Of a DNA stretch of 46,520 nt, positions 34,382 through 41,474 are shown piece after piece. Source of the DNA: an uncultured Akkermansia sp. GTDB taxonomy: Bacteria; Verrucomicrobiota; Verrucomicrobiia; Verrucomicrobiales; Akkermansiaceae. The notes below the pieces were generated by a model. It did no database searches. It was not told where the DNA came from and worked only from the letters and a program-made list of their open reading frames with translations. Made by a program: the position numbers and the translations under genes. Position 1 is the stretch's first letter; each line of letters opens with the position of its first letter. The stretch covers positions 1 through 46,520 of the forward strand of contig CANRKR010000008.1 of assembly GCA_947631275.1 (NCBI GenBank), read 5' to 3'.

Positions 34382-35191
34382 ATGGACGCCGATCTGCTTT
34401 ACCCGCTGTATCTGGGAGGGGGATTATCCCTGCTTGCGGGGCTTTGCACGAGCATTGGCGCGGCGGGGGCGCTCTTTTTGCGGCGGACGGACACACGGCT
34501 GCTCACTTTTTGCCTGGGGGCAAGTGCGGGGGTGATGGTCTATATCTCCTTCATGGAGCTGCTGCCGACGGCTGCCGGGAGAGTGGCCGGTACGCCATTG
34601 GAGAAGTGGGGCATCCTTCTGGCATTTTTCGGCGGCATGGCGCTTGCATGCGGGATAGATCGACTGATCCCGGAGGATGAAAATCCCCATGAGGTGCATG
34701 AGGCGGCTGAGCTTGAGCGCGTCCGCGTCACCGGTCAATTTGCCGGCGATGAAAAGGTGCGCCGCAGCGCTTTTTTCTTCGCCATCGCCATGGCTTTGCA
34801 TAACTTCCCGGAGGGAATGGCTACTGTTGCGGCGGCATTCGATTCCTCCGACACGGCGGTGTCTGTGGCTGCAGCAGTGGCCGTGCACAACATCCCGGAG
34901 GGCATTGCCGTGGCTCTTCCTCTTATGTACGGCACGGGGAGACGTTTGCGCGCCTTCTGGTACGCCACACTCACCGGACTGGCGGAGCCGCTGGGGGCGT
35001 TGCTCTGTATGCTGGCGTTGCTGCCATTCATGAGCGGGGCAGCGCTGGCGACGCTTTTTGCTGTGGTGTCGGGCATCATGGTCTACATCGCCTTCGACGA
35101 GCTGCTGCCCATGGCCGAGCGGTGGGGGCACCACCACCTCTCTATCTACGGTGTGGCTTGCGGCATGTTCGTGATGGCTGTCACGATCTGA
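34382..35191 (+). CDS. zupT: ZIP-family zinc transporter
   Basis: The 269-residue protein has about eight membrane segments and the two ZIP signature motifs: ALHNFPEGMA in helix 4 and VHNIPEGIA in helix 5, whose His and Glu residues form the metal site. ASAGVMVYISFMELLP at helix 2 is also typical. A charged, His-containing cytoplasmic loop lies at residues ~95-130 (DENPHEVHEAAELE). It imports Zn2+ and some other divalent metals across the inner membrane. I start it at ATG 34382 rather than 34355 because the -10 box lies between them. It is monocistronic, with panC having its own promoter 60 bp downstream. Confidence 0.9.
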   Translation: MDADLLYPLYLGGGLSLLAGLCTSIGAAGALFLRRTDTRLLTFCLGASAGVMVYISFMELLPTAAGRVAGTPLEKWGILLAFFGGMALACGIDRLIPEDENPHEVHEAAELERVRVTGQFAGDEKVRRSAFFFAIAMALHNFPEGMATVAAAFDSSDTAVSVAAAVAVHNIPEGIAVALPLMYGTGRRLRAFWYATLTGLAEPLGALLCMLALLPFMSGAALATLFAVVSGIMVYIAFDELLPMAERWGHHHLSIYGVACGMFVMAVTI

Positions 35192-35250
35192 GATTGGGAG
35201 GGGAGAGAGATAATTGCAGTGTGATTGCCCGGGAGACGCAGAATCGGGGC

Positions 35251-35279
35251 TTGAAATAAGCGGCGCAGTGTGATATAAG
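35251..35279 (+). promoter_or_regulatory. Promoter of panC with leaderless geometry
   Basis: -35 TTGAAA (35251-35256), a 17-bp spacer and -10 TATAAG (35274-35279) end 7 nt before the panC ATG at 35287, leaving no space for a Shine-Dalgarno leader. Confidence 0.75.
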
Positions 35280-35286
35280 AACGCGC

Positions 35287-36141
35287 ATGCGGCGAGTGAT
35301 CACCAAGAGAGAATTGCGGGCGGCCCTTGTGAGCAGCAAGGGAAAGCGGCGTGTGCTGGTGCCGACCATGGGTGCGCTGCATGCCGGTCATGCTGAGCTG
35401 CTGCGCCGCGCGCGGGATCTTGCCGGGGAGGACGGTTGCGTGGTTGTCAGCGCTTTTCTGAACCCGGTGCAGTTTGACAACGCGGAGGATTTGAAGACAT
35501 ACCCGCAGCATTGGGAGGATGACATTCAACTCTGCGAGGATTGCGGAGTCGATGTGCTTTTCACGCCGACGCCGCAGGAGATGTACTGCGCGGATCGCTC
35601 GATGGTGGTGGAAGAGACGAAGCTTTCGCGGGGGCTCTGCGGGGCGAAGCGTCCGGGGCATTTTGCAGGCGTCTGTCTGGTAGTTTCCAAGCTGTTCAAC
35701 ATGGTGCAGCCCACGGATGCCGTTTTTGGGAAGAAGGATATCCAGCAGCTCGCCATTCTGCGCCGAATGGTGCGAGATCTGGATTACCCCATCACGCTGC
35801 ACGGCGTGCCCGTGGTGAGGGAGGCGAATGGGCTGGCCATTTCCAGCCGCAACGAGAAGCTCTCGCCCGAGCAGCGCAGTCAGGCTCCGAAGTTGTATGC
35901 CGCCCTGAAGCAAGGAGCCGCCGCCTATGCTGCCGGCAAGAGTGTTCAGGAAACCATCGCTTGTGTTTCTCAACTGATTGAAGCAATCCCGGGGACGAGG
36001 ATTGACTACGTCGAGATGGTGGGGGCGGAAAACTTCGAACCCCTGGGAGCCGGGCTCCATGAAGGGCAGGCGGCGCTGCTGGCAGTGGCCGTGTGGTTCG
36101 GCGAAGTACGGCTCATTGACCACATAGAAGTATCCCGATGA
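35287..36141 (+). CDS. panC: Pantothenate synthetase
   Basis: The 284-residue protein joins D-pantoate and beta-alanine with ATP to make pantothenate, the coenzyme A precursor. The class I-like nucleotidyltransferase motifs are clear: VPTMGALHAGHAELL (the HxGH site) near residue 25, VVVSAFLNPVQF, the ATP/pantoate segment VVSKLFNMVQP and FGKKDIQQLAILRRMVRDL, and SSRNEKLSP. The length is normal. It overlaps the downstream ABC ATPase by 4 bp (ATGA), so they share the promoter at 35251-35279. No panB or panD is in the window. Confidence 0.96.
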   Translation: MRRVITKRELRAALVSSKGKRRVLVPTMGALHAGHAELLRRARDLAGEDGCVVVSAFLNPVQFDNAEDLKTYPQHWEDDIQLCEDCGVDVLFTPTPQEMYCADRSMVVEETKLSRGLCGAKRPGHFAGVCLVVSKLFNMVQPTDAVFGKKDIQQLAILRRMVRDLDYPITLHGVPVVREANGLAISSRNEKLSPEQRSQAPKLYAALKQGAAAYAAGKSVQETIACVSQLIEAIPGTRIDYVEMVGAENFEPLGAGLHEGQAALLAVAVWFGEVRLIDHIEVSR

Positions 36142-36800
36142 TACGCGCTACCGATTTACACCGCAGTTATGCCGTCGGTCATGAGATGGTGGAGGTGCTG
36201 CATGGTCTGAGCCTGCACGTGCGGCGCGGGGAGAAGATTTTTCTTTGCGGGCCCAGCGGCGCGGGGAAGACCACTCTCATGTACACGCTGGCGGGCTTGG
36301 AAGCGCCGCAGCAGGGGAAAGTTCTTGTAGGCGGGGAAGATATTTATGCGCTGAACTTGCGGCGCCGGGCCTTGTTTCGCAACAAGATGATGGGCTTCGT
36401 CTTCCAGAATTACATGCTCATGCCGGAGCTCACCGCTTTGGAAAACGCTTCTCTCGCCACCGCTATTTCCGGCACAGAAGCTACCGAGCGCGTACTCTCT
36501 CTCATGGATCGCGTCGGATTGTCGCACCGTCTCCATCATCTGCCAAATGAACTCTCCGGCGGCGAACAGCAACGCGTCGCCATTGTGCGCGCCCTCGTTC
36601 ACGATCCCTCCATCGTCTTTGCTGATGAACCCACCGGCAATCTCGATTCCCGCAACGGCAACCAAATTCTTGATTTGCTTTTTGAGCTGGCCGGAGAGTC
36701 CGACAAAACTCTCGTCGTGGTGACCCATGATGAAGGCATCGCGCGGCGCGGCGACCGCGTGCTCATGATTCGCGACGGGGTGGTGGCGTCCGAGGCGTAA
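36138..36800 (+). CDS. LolD/MacB-type ABC transporter ATP-binding protein
   Basis: The 220-residue ATPase has Walker A GPSGAGKTTLMYTLAG, the Q-loop GFVFQNYMLMPELTALEN, signature LSGGEQQRVAIVRALVHDP, Walker B IVFADEPTGNLD and the H-loop VVTHD. FADEPTGNLDS is typical of the LolD/FtsE/MacB group, and the length fits LolD, which powers release of lipoproteins from the inner membrane. The membrane partner (LolC/E-like) is not adjacent, so lolD is a suggestion and an FtsE- or MacB-type role is possible. It overlaps panC by 4 bp and is followed by an AT-rich hairpin. Confidence 0.87.
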   Translation: MIRATDLHRSYAVGHEMVEVLHGLSLHVRRGEKIFLCGPSGAGKTTLMYTLAGLEAPQQGKVLVGGEDIYALNLRRRALFRNKMMGFVFQNYMLMPELTALENASLATAISGTEATERVLSLMDRVGLSHRLHHLPNELSGGEQQRVAIVRALVHDPSIVFADEPTGNLDSRNGNQILDLLFELAGESDKTLVVVTHDEGIARRGDRVLMIRDGVVASEA

Positions 36801-36828
36801 AATTCAGGTTGAAAAGAGAATTTTTTTT
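36799..36828 (+). terminator. Weak intrinsic terminator after the ABC ATPase gene
   Basis: aaaattc (36799-36805) can pair with gaatttt (36818-36824) and runs into a tract of T residues. The stem is short and AT-rich, so efficiency is doubtful. Confidence 0.45.
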
Positions 36829-36847
36829 ATTTTGACGCACGCGAGGC

Positions 36848-36877
36848 TTGACCATATGGTCTGATCTGCGATAGAAT
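36848..36877 (+). promoter_or_regulatory. Promoter of ompH
   Basis: -35 TTGACC (36848-36853), an 18-bp spacer and -10 TAGAAT (36872-36877) lie 30 nt before the ompH ATG, leaving a leader of about 24 nt. Confidence 0.6.
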
Positions 36878-36907
36878 GCGCACCATTGAACGAACCTTCA
36901 ATAAACT

Positions 36908-37570
36908 ATGAAGAAGTTTTGTACTACCGTGTCCGTGCTTGCTGCTCTGTTTGGCGCAATGGTTGCTACTGCTCAGGCAGAGGTGAAAGTGGCTTCAGTG
37001 AATATGACTGAACTCAACATCATGTTTTACAAACGAGTTGATGTGGAAGACAGTCTGAAGAAACAGGAAAACACCATCAAAGACGAAATCGCCTCTCGTC
37101 AGGAGAAAGTCAAGGCGCTCGTCGAGGAGGCTCAGAAGCTGCAGAAGCAAATGGATCCCACCCTATCCGAAGCTGCCGTGAAAAAGCTCCGCGAGCAGGC
37201 GGCCTCAATCAACAATGAACTGACTGCCGAGCAGGAGGAACTTAAGACTTTCGTGCAACGCCGCCAGATCGCTTTCCGCGAGATCGTGCGTCGTGAGCTT
37301 GCTCTCCTTTCCCAGGAGCTTCACGAAACTGTGCAGGCTGTGGCCAGGGAGAACGGCTATGACGTCGTGATCGACTCTTCGGCCATCAACGGGGTGTCCG
37401 GCTATCGCGTCTTCCCTTACGTGAAGCCTGAGATGGACATCACCCCGCTGGCTCTCAAGAAACTCAACGCCGGGGCACCTGCCGGGTTTGACGCCCAGGC
37501 TGAGCTTGAGCGCGTGCGCGGGGCCGCCCAGCAACAGCAGGAGCAGCAGGAGCAACCTCAGCAGCAGTGA
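36908..37570 (+). CDS. OmpH/Skp-family periplasmic chaperone
   Basis: The 220-residue protein begins with a cleavable signal peptide (MKKFCTTVSVLAALFGAMVA, with AQA as the likely cleavage site). It continues VASVNMTELNIMFYKRVDVE, the strand/helix start of OmpH/Skp proteins, then ~90 residues of helical, K/E/Q-rich coiled coil, and closes with the beta segment ENGYDVVIDSSAI. The trimeric family holds unfolded outer-membrane proteins in the periplasm. The last ~15 residues are almost all Q and E, an unusual low-complexity tail. Its place directly before lpxD is conserved in many Gram-negative genomes. Confidence 0.9.
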   Translation: MKKFCTTVSVLAALFGAMVATAQAEVKVASVNMTELNIMFYKRVDVEDSLKKQENTIKDEIASRQEKVKALVEEAQKLQKQMDPTLSEAAVKKLREQAASINNELTAEQEELKTFVQRRQIAFREIVRRELALLSQELHETVQAVARENGYDVVIDSSAINGVSGYRVFPYVKPEMDITPLALKKLNAGAPAGFDAQAELERVRGAAQQQQEQQEQPQQQ

Positions 37571-37658
37571 GGAGGCGCGCCTCTTCCGCTGCGGGTAGCT
37601 CCGCATGCCTCGGCTGACTCGGGCGCCAGGATCAGTGTCCACTCGTTGTCTGGAGCGT

Positions 37659-38756
37659 ATGACGCTTTCGTTAGCAGAGCTGCTGCGTCTGACGGGCGGG
37701 AAACTCGTTTCTCCGGAGACGGAGAGCCGCGTTTCCCCGTCCGTGTCGGGGGTAGCCACGCTGGCTGAGGCCACTCCCGCGGAGGCTTCTTTCCTCGGCA
37801 ATGAGAAGTATTACAAGGATTACCTTGCCACGAAGGCCGGGGTGGTGCTGGTGCCCCCGGGCGTGCCGGAGCGTCCGTCTGATGCGGGGGTAACGCTCAT
37901 TGAGGTGGAAAATCCCTCTCTCGCGTTCAATGCGCTGGTGGATGCCTTCATGAAGGTGTCCGGTGATTTTGAACCGGGAATCCACCCCACGGCTTTTGTT
38001 CATCCGGAGGCGCAGGTGGATCCGGCGAAGGTGCGGGTGCGGGCAGGCGCTGTTATCGAAGCCGGTGCAAGCATCGGCGAGGGGACGGATATCGGCCCCG
38101 GTTGCGTGGTTGGCAGCCACGCGCAGATTGGTGAGCACTGCAAGCTGTACGCCCGTGTGGTGGTGCGTGAGCGTTGCATCGTGGGCAACTATGTGGTTGT
38201 GCAGCCCGGTGCAGTCATTGGGTCGGATGGTTTCGGGTTTCTGCTCAACAAGGAGACAGGACGCTATGAGACTGTGGATCAAGTGGGCATTGTGGTGATT
38301 GAGGATCATGTGGACATTGGCGCGAACACTACGATTGACCGAGCCCGTTTCGGGCGCACGGTGATCGGCGAGGGGACGAAGATCGACAATCTCGTGCAGA
38401 TCGGACACAATGTGACTATTGGCAAGCACACCATTGTCGTCTCTCAATCCGGCGTTGCCGGTAGCTCGCACCTTGGCAACTATGTCACCGTTGCGGCCCA
38501 GTGCGGCATCGCCGGTCATCTGCATATCGGAGATCAGGCGATTCTCGCCGCGCGTACCGGCGTGATGAGTGACCTGAAGGGAGGGGAAGCCTACTGGGGT
38601 TCTCCGAGCTCTCCCTTCAAGGATGCGATGAAGCAATATGCCGCCCTGCGCAAGCTGCCGGAAGCGATGAAGACGGTTCAGGAATTACGCAAGGGAGCGA
38701 GTGAATTGCGGGAGCGTCTGGCAGAGAAGCGGCGCTTCTGGTGGCCATTTAAATAA
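37659..38756 (+). CDS. lpxD: UDP-3-O-acylglucosamine N-acyltransferase
   Basis: The frame is open from 37605, but the family-like N-terminus MTLSLAELLRLTGGKL starts at ATG 37659, which I prefer (365 aa, slightly longer than the usual ~340). Residues ~1-110 form the uridine-binding domain (EATPAEASFLGNEKYYKDYL). Residues ~115-320 are left-handed beta-helix hexapeptide repeats, including GSDGFGFLLNKETGRYE and IDNLVQIGHNVTIGKH, where the His of QIGHN is the catalytic base. It adds the second acyl chain to the lipid A precursor in the cytoplasm, so the organism makes LPS. A basic C-terminal helix (RERLAEKRRFWWPFK) is unusual and may bind the membrane. Confidence 0.95.
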   Translation: MTLSLAELLRLTGGKLVSPETESRVSPSVSGVATLAEATPAEASFLGNEKYYKDYLATKAGVVLVPPGVPERPSDAGVTLIEVENPSLAFNALVDAFMKVSGDFEPGIHPTAFVHPEAQVDPAKVRVRAGAVIEAGASIGEGTDIGPGCVVGSHAQIGEHCKLYARVVVRERCIVGNYVVVQPGAVIGSDGFGFLLNKETGRYETVDQVGIVVIEDHVDIGANTTIDRARFGRTVIGEGTKIDNLVQIGHNVTIGKHTIVVSQSGVAGSSHLGNYVTVAAQCGIAGHLHIGDQAILAARTGVMSDLKGGEAYWGSPSSPFKDAMKQYAALRKLPEAMKTVQELRKGASELRERLAEKRRFWWPFK

Positions 38757-38770
38757 ATTTCAGCAGGGAT

Positions 38771-39262
38771 ATGTCGATAGGAAGCACGACCGGCGCAGAG
38801 CTCTACCGACCGAATGCCGCCATCATCTACCAGCGCAGCAATGGGGATGTGCTCGTGTGTGAACGGATACGCCCTGCAGGGGCGTGGCAATTCCCTCAGG
38901 GTGGAATCCGGCGCGGCGAGTCGGCGCAGGATGCGGCGTGCCGTGAGGGGATGGAGGAGACCGGTTTTCGCCCGAATGAATACATCCTGGTCGCGGAGCA
39001 TGGACCGTACCGCTACAATTATCCGCCTGCGGAAAGGGAGCGAGTGCTGCGCAAACGCGGCATCCCCTACGCCGGGCAGGAGCAACGCTACTTTCTCTGC
39101 CGCATGAATGATGACACGGCTGAACCATGGCTGGATAACAAGGAGTTTTGTTCCTACCGCTGGATACAACCGGCAGACTTTGACCTCGACACTCTGCCGG
39201 GGTTCAAGCGCGATGTGTACAGTCAGGTGTTGAAGGATTTTTTCGGTGTGGAGAAGTCATGA
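38771..39262 (+). CDS. rppH: RNA pyrophosphohydrolase-like Nudix protein
   Basis: The 163-residue protein opens YRPNAAIIYQRSNGDVLVCER and has WQFPQGGIRRGES followed by REGMEETGF. Together they form the Nudix box GX5EX7REXXEEXG, and the preceding WQFPQGG is typical of RppH. RppH removes pyrophosphate from mRNA 5' ends and opens them to decay. RYFLCRMNDD and the late YRWIQPADF also fit. Diadenosine polyphosphate hydrolase activity is an alternative within this group. It starts 14 bp after lpxD and is followed after 1 bp by trmO. Confidence 0.88.
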   Translation: MSIGSTTGAELYRPNAAIIYQRSNGDVLVCERIRPAGAWQFPQGGIRRGESAQDAACREGMEETGFRPNEYILVAEHGPYRYNYPPAERERVLRKRGIPYAGQEQRYFLCRMNDDTAEPWLDNKEFCSYRWIQPADFDLDTLPGFKRDVYSQVLKDFFGVEKS

Positions 39263-39263
39263 G

Positions 39264-39935
39264 ATGCAGCCCATTGCTTTCATTCGGTCTCCCTTTGCGG
39301 AGAAATTTGGGGTGCCGAGGCAAAGCGGCCTTGCCGGGCGCGTTGTAAGTCGCGTCATTTTCACCCGTGAGTTCTCCCATCCGGATTTCATCCGTGGCAT
39401 TGAGCAATTCTCCCATCTCTGGATCATTTGGGGATTTCATTGCAATCGCCATGATGTCGAACAACCGCAGCATGCCACCGTGCGACCGCCCCGCTTCGGG
39501 GGCAACCAGCGTCTCGGGGTGTTTGCCACGCGCTCTCCTTATCGTCCCAATGAACTTGGGCTCTCCGCAGTTCGTTTGCTCGAAGTGGCACCGGATGGTT
39601 CGCTTTCCATCGGCGGGGCGGATATGACGGACGGCACCCCGGTGTACGATATCAAACCGTATTTGCCGTATGCGGATGCGCTTCCGGGGGCGCAAGCGGG
39701 TTTTGCTTCAGAAAAACCATCGCCGACACTGCGTGTTCTGTGGCAGGAGGGCGTGCGGGAGAAGCTTACCGAAGAGCAAGCGCTTACCGTGGAGGAAATC
39801 CTCATGCAGGATCCTCGTCCGGCCTACCATGATGCGCCGGAGCGTATTTACCACTTTTGCTTCGCTTCTTTTGAGATAGACTTCAGGGTGGAGAATGCAG
39901 ATCTGCATATTCTGTGCGTCAAACATCGTTCATGA
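39264..39935 (+). CDS. trmO: tRNA (t6A37-N6)-methyltransferase
   Basis: The start ATG 39264 yields MQPIAFIRSPFAEKFGVPRQ, the conserved N-terminus of the TrmO/TsaA (YaeB) family; the longer frame from 39246 lies inside rppH. Other family motifs are LWIIWGFHCN, GVFATRSPYRPNELGLSAV (probable SAM-binding region) and DIKPYLPYADALPGA. TrmO N6-methylates t6A37 of tRNA-Thr using SAM. The 223-residue length is normal. It lies 1 bp after rppH and overlaps the serine-hydrolase gene by 4 bp. A tRNA-Thr gene lies 1.2 kb downstream, possibly by chance. Confidence 0.94.
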   Translation: MQPIAFIRSPFAEKFGVPRQSGLAGRVVSRVIFTREFSHPDFIRGIEQFSHLWIIWGFHCNRHDVEQPQHATVRPPRFGGNQRLGVFATRSPYRPNELGLSAVRLLEVAPDGSLSIGGADMTDGTPVYDIKPYLPYADALPGAQAGFASEKPSPTLRVLWQEGVREKLTEEQALTVEEILMQDPRPAYHDAPERIYHFCFASFEIDFRVENADLHILCVKHRS

Positions 39936-41038
39936 ATCATGCATCTCCCAGAGCTTTACGTGAGGTGTTCGCCCGAGAATATGCGGCCGGGCCCGGGGAA
40001 GGAGCCGCGCTGTCGATCTTCCGCCGTGGGGAGGAAATCGTGCACCTCGAGACGGGGGAGAGGGCGACCGGCATCGCATGGGATGCCGGTACGCTCGTCC
40101 CTATTTTCTCTGCAACGAAACCGGCGAGTGCGGCGTGTCTGCTGCAGGCTCTGCTGGAAAAAGGCGGAGGACCCGACACCGTGATCGGCGATATCTGGTC
40201 GGCGTTTCCCGCGCCTCATGGTACGGTGGGACAGCTGCTTTCCCACCAGCTTGGACTCGCCGCCTGGGCCTGTGAGGCTTCGGTGTTTGATCTCGATGCC
40301 TGCCGCGCCGCCATTGAGGCTTCCGTTCCGCTCTGGCAGCCCCCGCAGCACGGTTACCATCCCCACACCCTGGGTCCTATGGTGGATATTCTCATGCAGT
40401 TGCTTACCGGACAGCGCATCGGTGAATTCTGGGAGACTCGGGTTCGCTGTTCGTCGGATCCGGATTTCCTGATTGGCGCGCCGGAGTGGGCATTCCCTCG
40501 CATCGCCGAACTGCACCTGCCGCGTCTGCGCGGCCCGTTGCCGAGCTCGCCCTTTTACCGTGCATATTTTGATCCATCGTCACCCGTTTATCGAGCGTTT
40601 CACTGCGTGAGCGGGTTGCCGAGCGTTCGCAAGATGAATGAGCCTCTCGGGCGCCGTTGCGGGTGTCCCGCCCGTGGCGGCATTGCCTCTGCGCGGGGGT
40701 TGGCGAGGTTCTATCAACTGCTTATGGGAGAAATAGCAGACAGTCCATTTTCTCCGAAGGTAGGTGCGTGGATGGGACGCACCATCGTGCGCGGAAATGA
40801 CCTCACGCTCCTGCAGCCCACGGCTTTCACCTGCGGCGCCATGAGCGAGCCGGGCGAGCTGTTCCCGATGGGTGGATTCGGACACGCCGGGGCAGGGGGG
40901 TGCCACGCATTCGCCATCCCCTGCAAAGGCATTTCCTTCGCCTGCGTGATGAACGGTATGCAGCCGGGAGTGCTTCCCGGCGAGCGAATGCTGCGCCTGC
41001 TGCAGGCTGCCGCGGATATCTTCTGCGACGAGGGCTGA
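39932..41038 (+). CDS. Beta-lactamase-like serine hydrolase (class C fold)
   Basis: The start at ATG 39932 overlaps the trmO stop (ATGA) and gives 368 residues. VPIFSATKPASAACLLQALL carries the SxxK nucleophile motif (SATK) near residue 67, and GTVGQLLSHQLGLAAW and HGYHPHTLGPMVDILMQL match the esterase-type members in which YxN becomes YH. GGFGHAGAGG is the HTG-equivalent near the C-terminus. There is no signal peptide, so it is cytoplasmic. Family members are esterases, peptidases or carboxylesterases; true beta-lactamase activity is not implied. Confidence 0.85.
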   Translation: MNHASPRALREVFAREYAAGPGEGAALSIFRRGEEIVHLETGERATGIAWDAGTLVPIFSATKPASAACLLQALLEKGGGPDTVIGDIWSAFPAPHGTVGQLLSHQLGLAAWACEASVFDLDACRAAIEASVPLWQPPQHGYHPHTLGPMVDILMQLLTGQRIGEFWETRVRCSSDPDFLIGAPEWAFPRIAELHLPRLRGPLPSSPFYRAYFDPSSPVYRAFHCVSGLPSVRKMNEPLGRRCGCPARGGIASARGLARFYQLLMGEIADSPFSPKVGAWMGRTIVRGNDLTLLQPTAFTCGAMSEPGELFPMGGFGHAGAGGCHAFAIPCKGISFACVMNGMQPGVLPGERMLRLLQAAADIFCDEG

Positions 41039-41067
41039 AATTCTTTATGCGGAGGAGAAGATTTGGC

Positions 41068-41096
41068 TTGCCATAGGGACGGAAATATGGTTTACT
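41068..41096 (+). promoter_or_regulatory. Promoter of the tRNA cluster
   Basis: -35 TTGCCA (41068-41073), a 17-bp spacer and -10 TTTACT (41091-41096) end 19 nt before the first tRNA, leaving a short 5' leader for RNase P. Confidence 0.6.
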
Positions 41097-41115
41097 CGCC
41101 CCCGCACACGGTGCT

Positions 41116-41187
41116 GCCGCTGTAGCTCAGTGGTAGAGCAACGCATTCGTAATGCGTGGGTCGTCAGTTCAAATCTGACCAGCGGCT
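41116..41187 (+). tRNA. tRNA-Thr (anticodon CGT)
   Basis: The acceptor gccgctg pairs perfectly with cagcggc. D-stem gctc/gagc, anticodon stem acgca/tgcgt around loop ttcgtaa, and T-stem gtcag/ctgac are all paired. Discriminator base T at 41187; CCA is not encoded. It reads ACG codons. Confidence 0.97.
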
Positions 41188-41231
41188 CTTGCTCCCTCGT
41201 GGGGGAGCGGATTTCCCGTGCGCATCTCCAG

Positions 41232-41304
41232 GCCTCCGTAGCTCAGTTGGTAGAGCAGCTGACTCTTAATCAGTTTGTCCACGGTTCGAGCCCGTGCGGG
41301 GGTA
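41232..41304 (+). tRNA. tRNA-Lys (anticodon CTT), copy 1
   Basis: Acceptor gcctccg/cgggggt (with G-U pairs), D-stem gctc/gagc, anticodon stem gctga/tcagt around loop ctcttaa, and T-stem cacgg/ccgtg. Discriminator A at 41304; no encoded CCA. It reads AAG codons. Confidence 0.96.
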
Positions 41305-41311
41305 GTTGCTT

Positions 41312-41339
41312 CGCGGAAATGATCAACGATTGATCCGCG
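41312..41339 (+). other. Hairpin between the two tRNA-Lys genes
   Basis: gatcaa (41321-41326) pairs with ttgatc (41330-41335) around loop cga, and outer cgcg segments (41312-41315, 41336-41339) can extend it. No T tract follows, so it is more likely a processing or spacer structure than a terminator. Confidence 0.45.
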
Positions 41340-41346
41340 GGAAAAA

Positions 41347-41419
41347 GCCTCCGTAGCTCAGTTGGTAGAGCAGCTGACTCTTAATCAGTTTGTCCACGGT
41401 TCGAGCCCGTGCGGGGGTA
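41347..41419 (+). tRNA. tRNA-Lys (anticodon CTT), copy 2
   Basis: Its 73 bases appear identical to copy 1; the flanks differ. Same stems, anticodon and discriminator. Spacing between the copies is 42 bp. The first GH20 gene begins 55 bp downstream and may be cotranscribed. Confidence 0.96.
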
Positions 41420-41474
41420 TGTGGCGGTGCGAATCACGGTGGCACAGAGGCAACGGAGACCGAGAAACGACCTT

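Noticed and set aside
41232..41419. Duplicated tRNA-Lys as attachment sites of an integrated element
   Set aside because: Only 42 bp separate the copies and there is no integrase or mobile gene; simple tandem duplication explains it.
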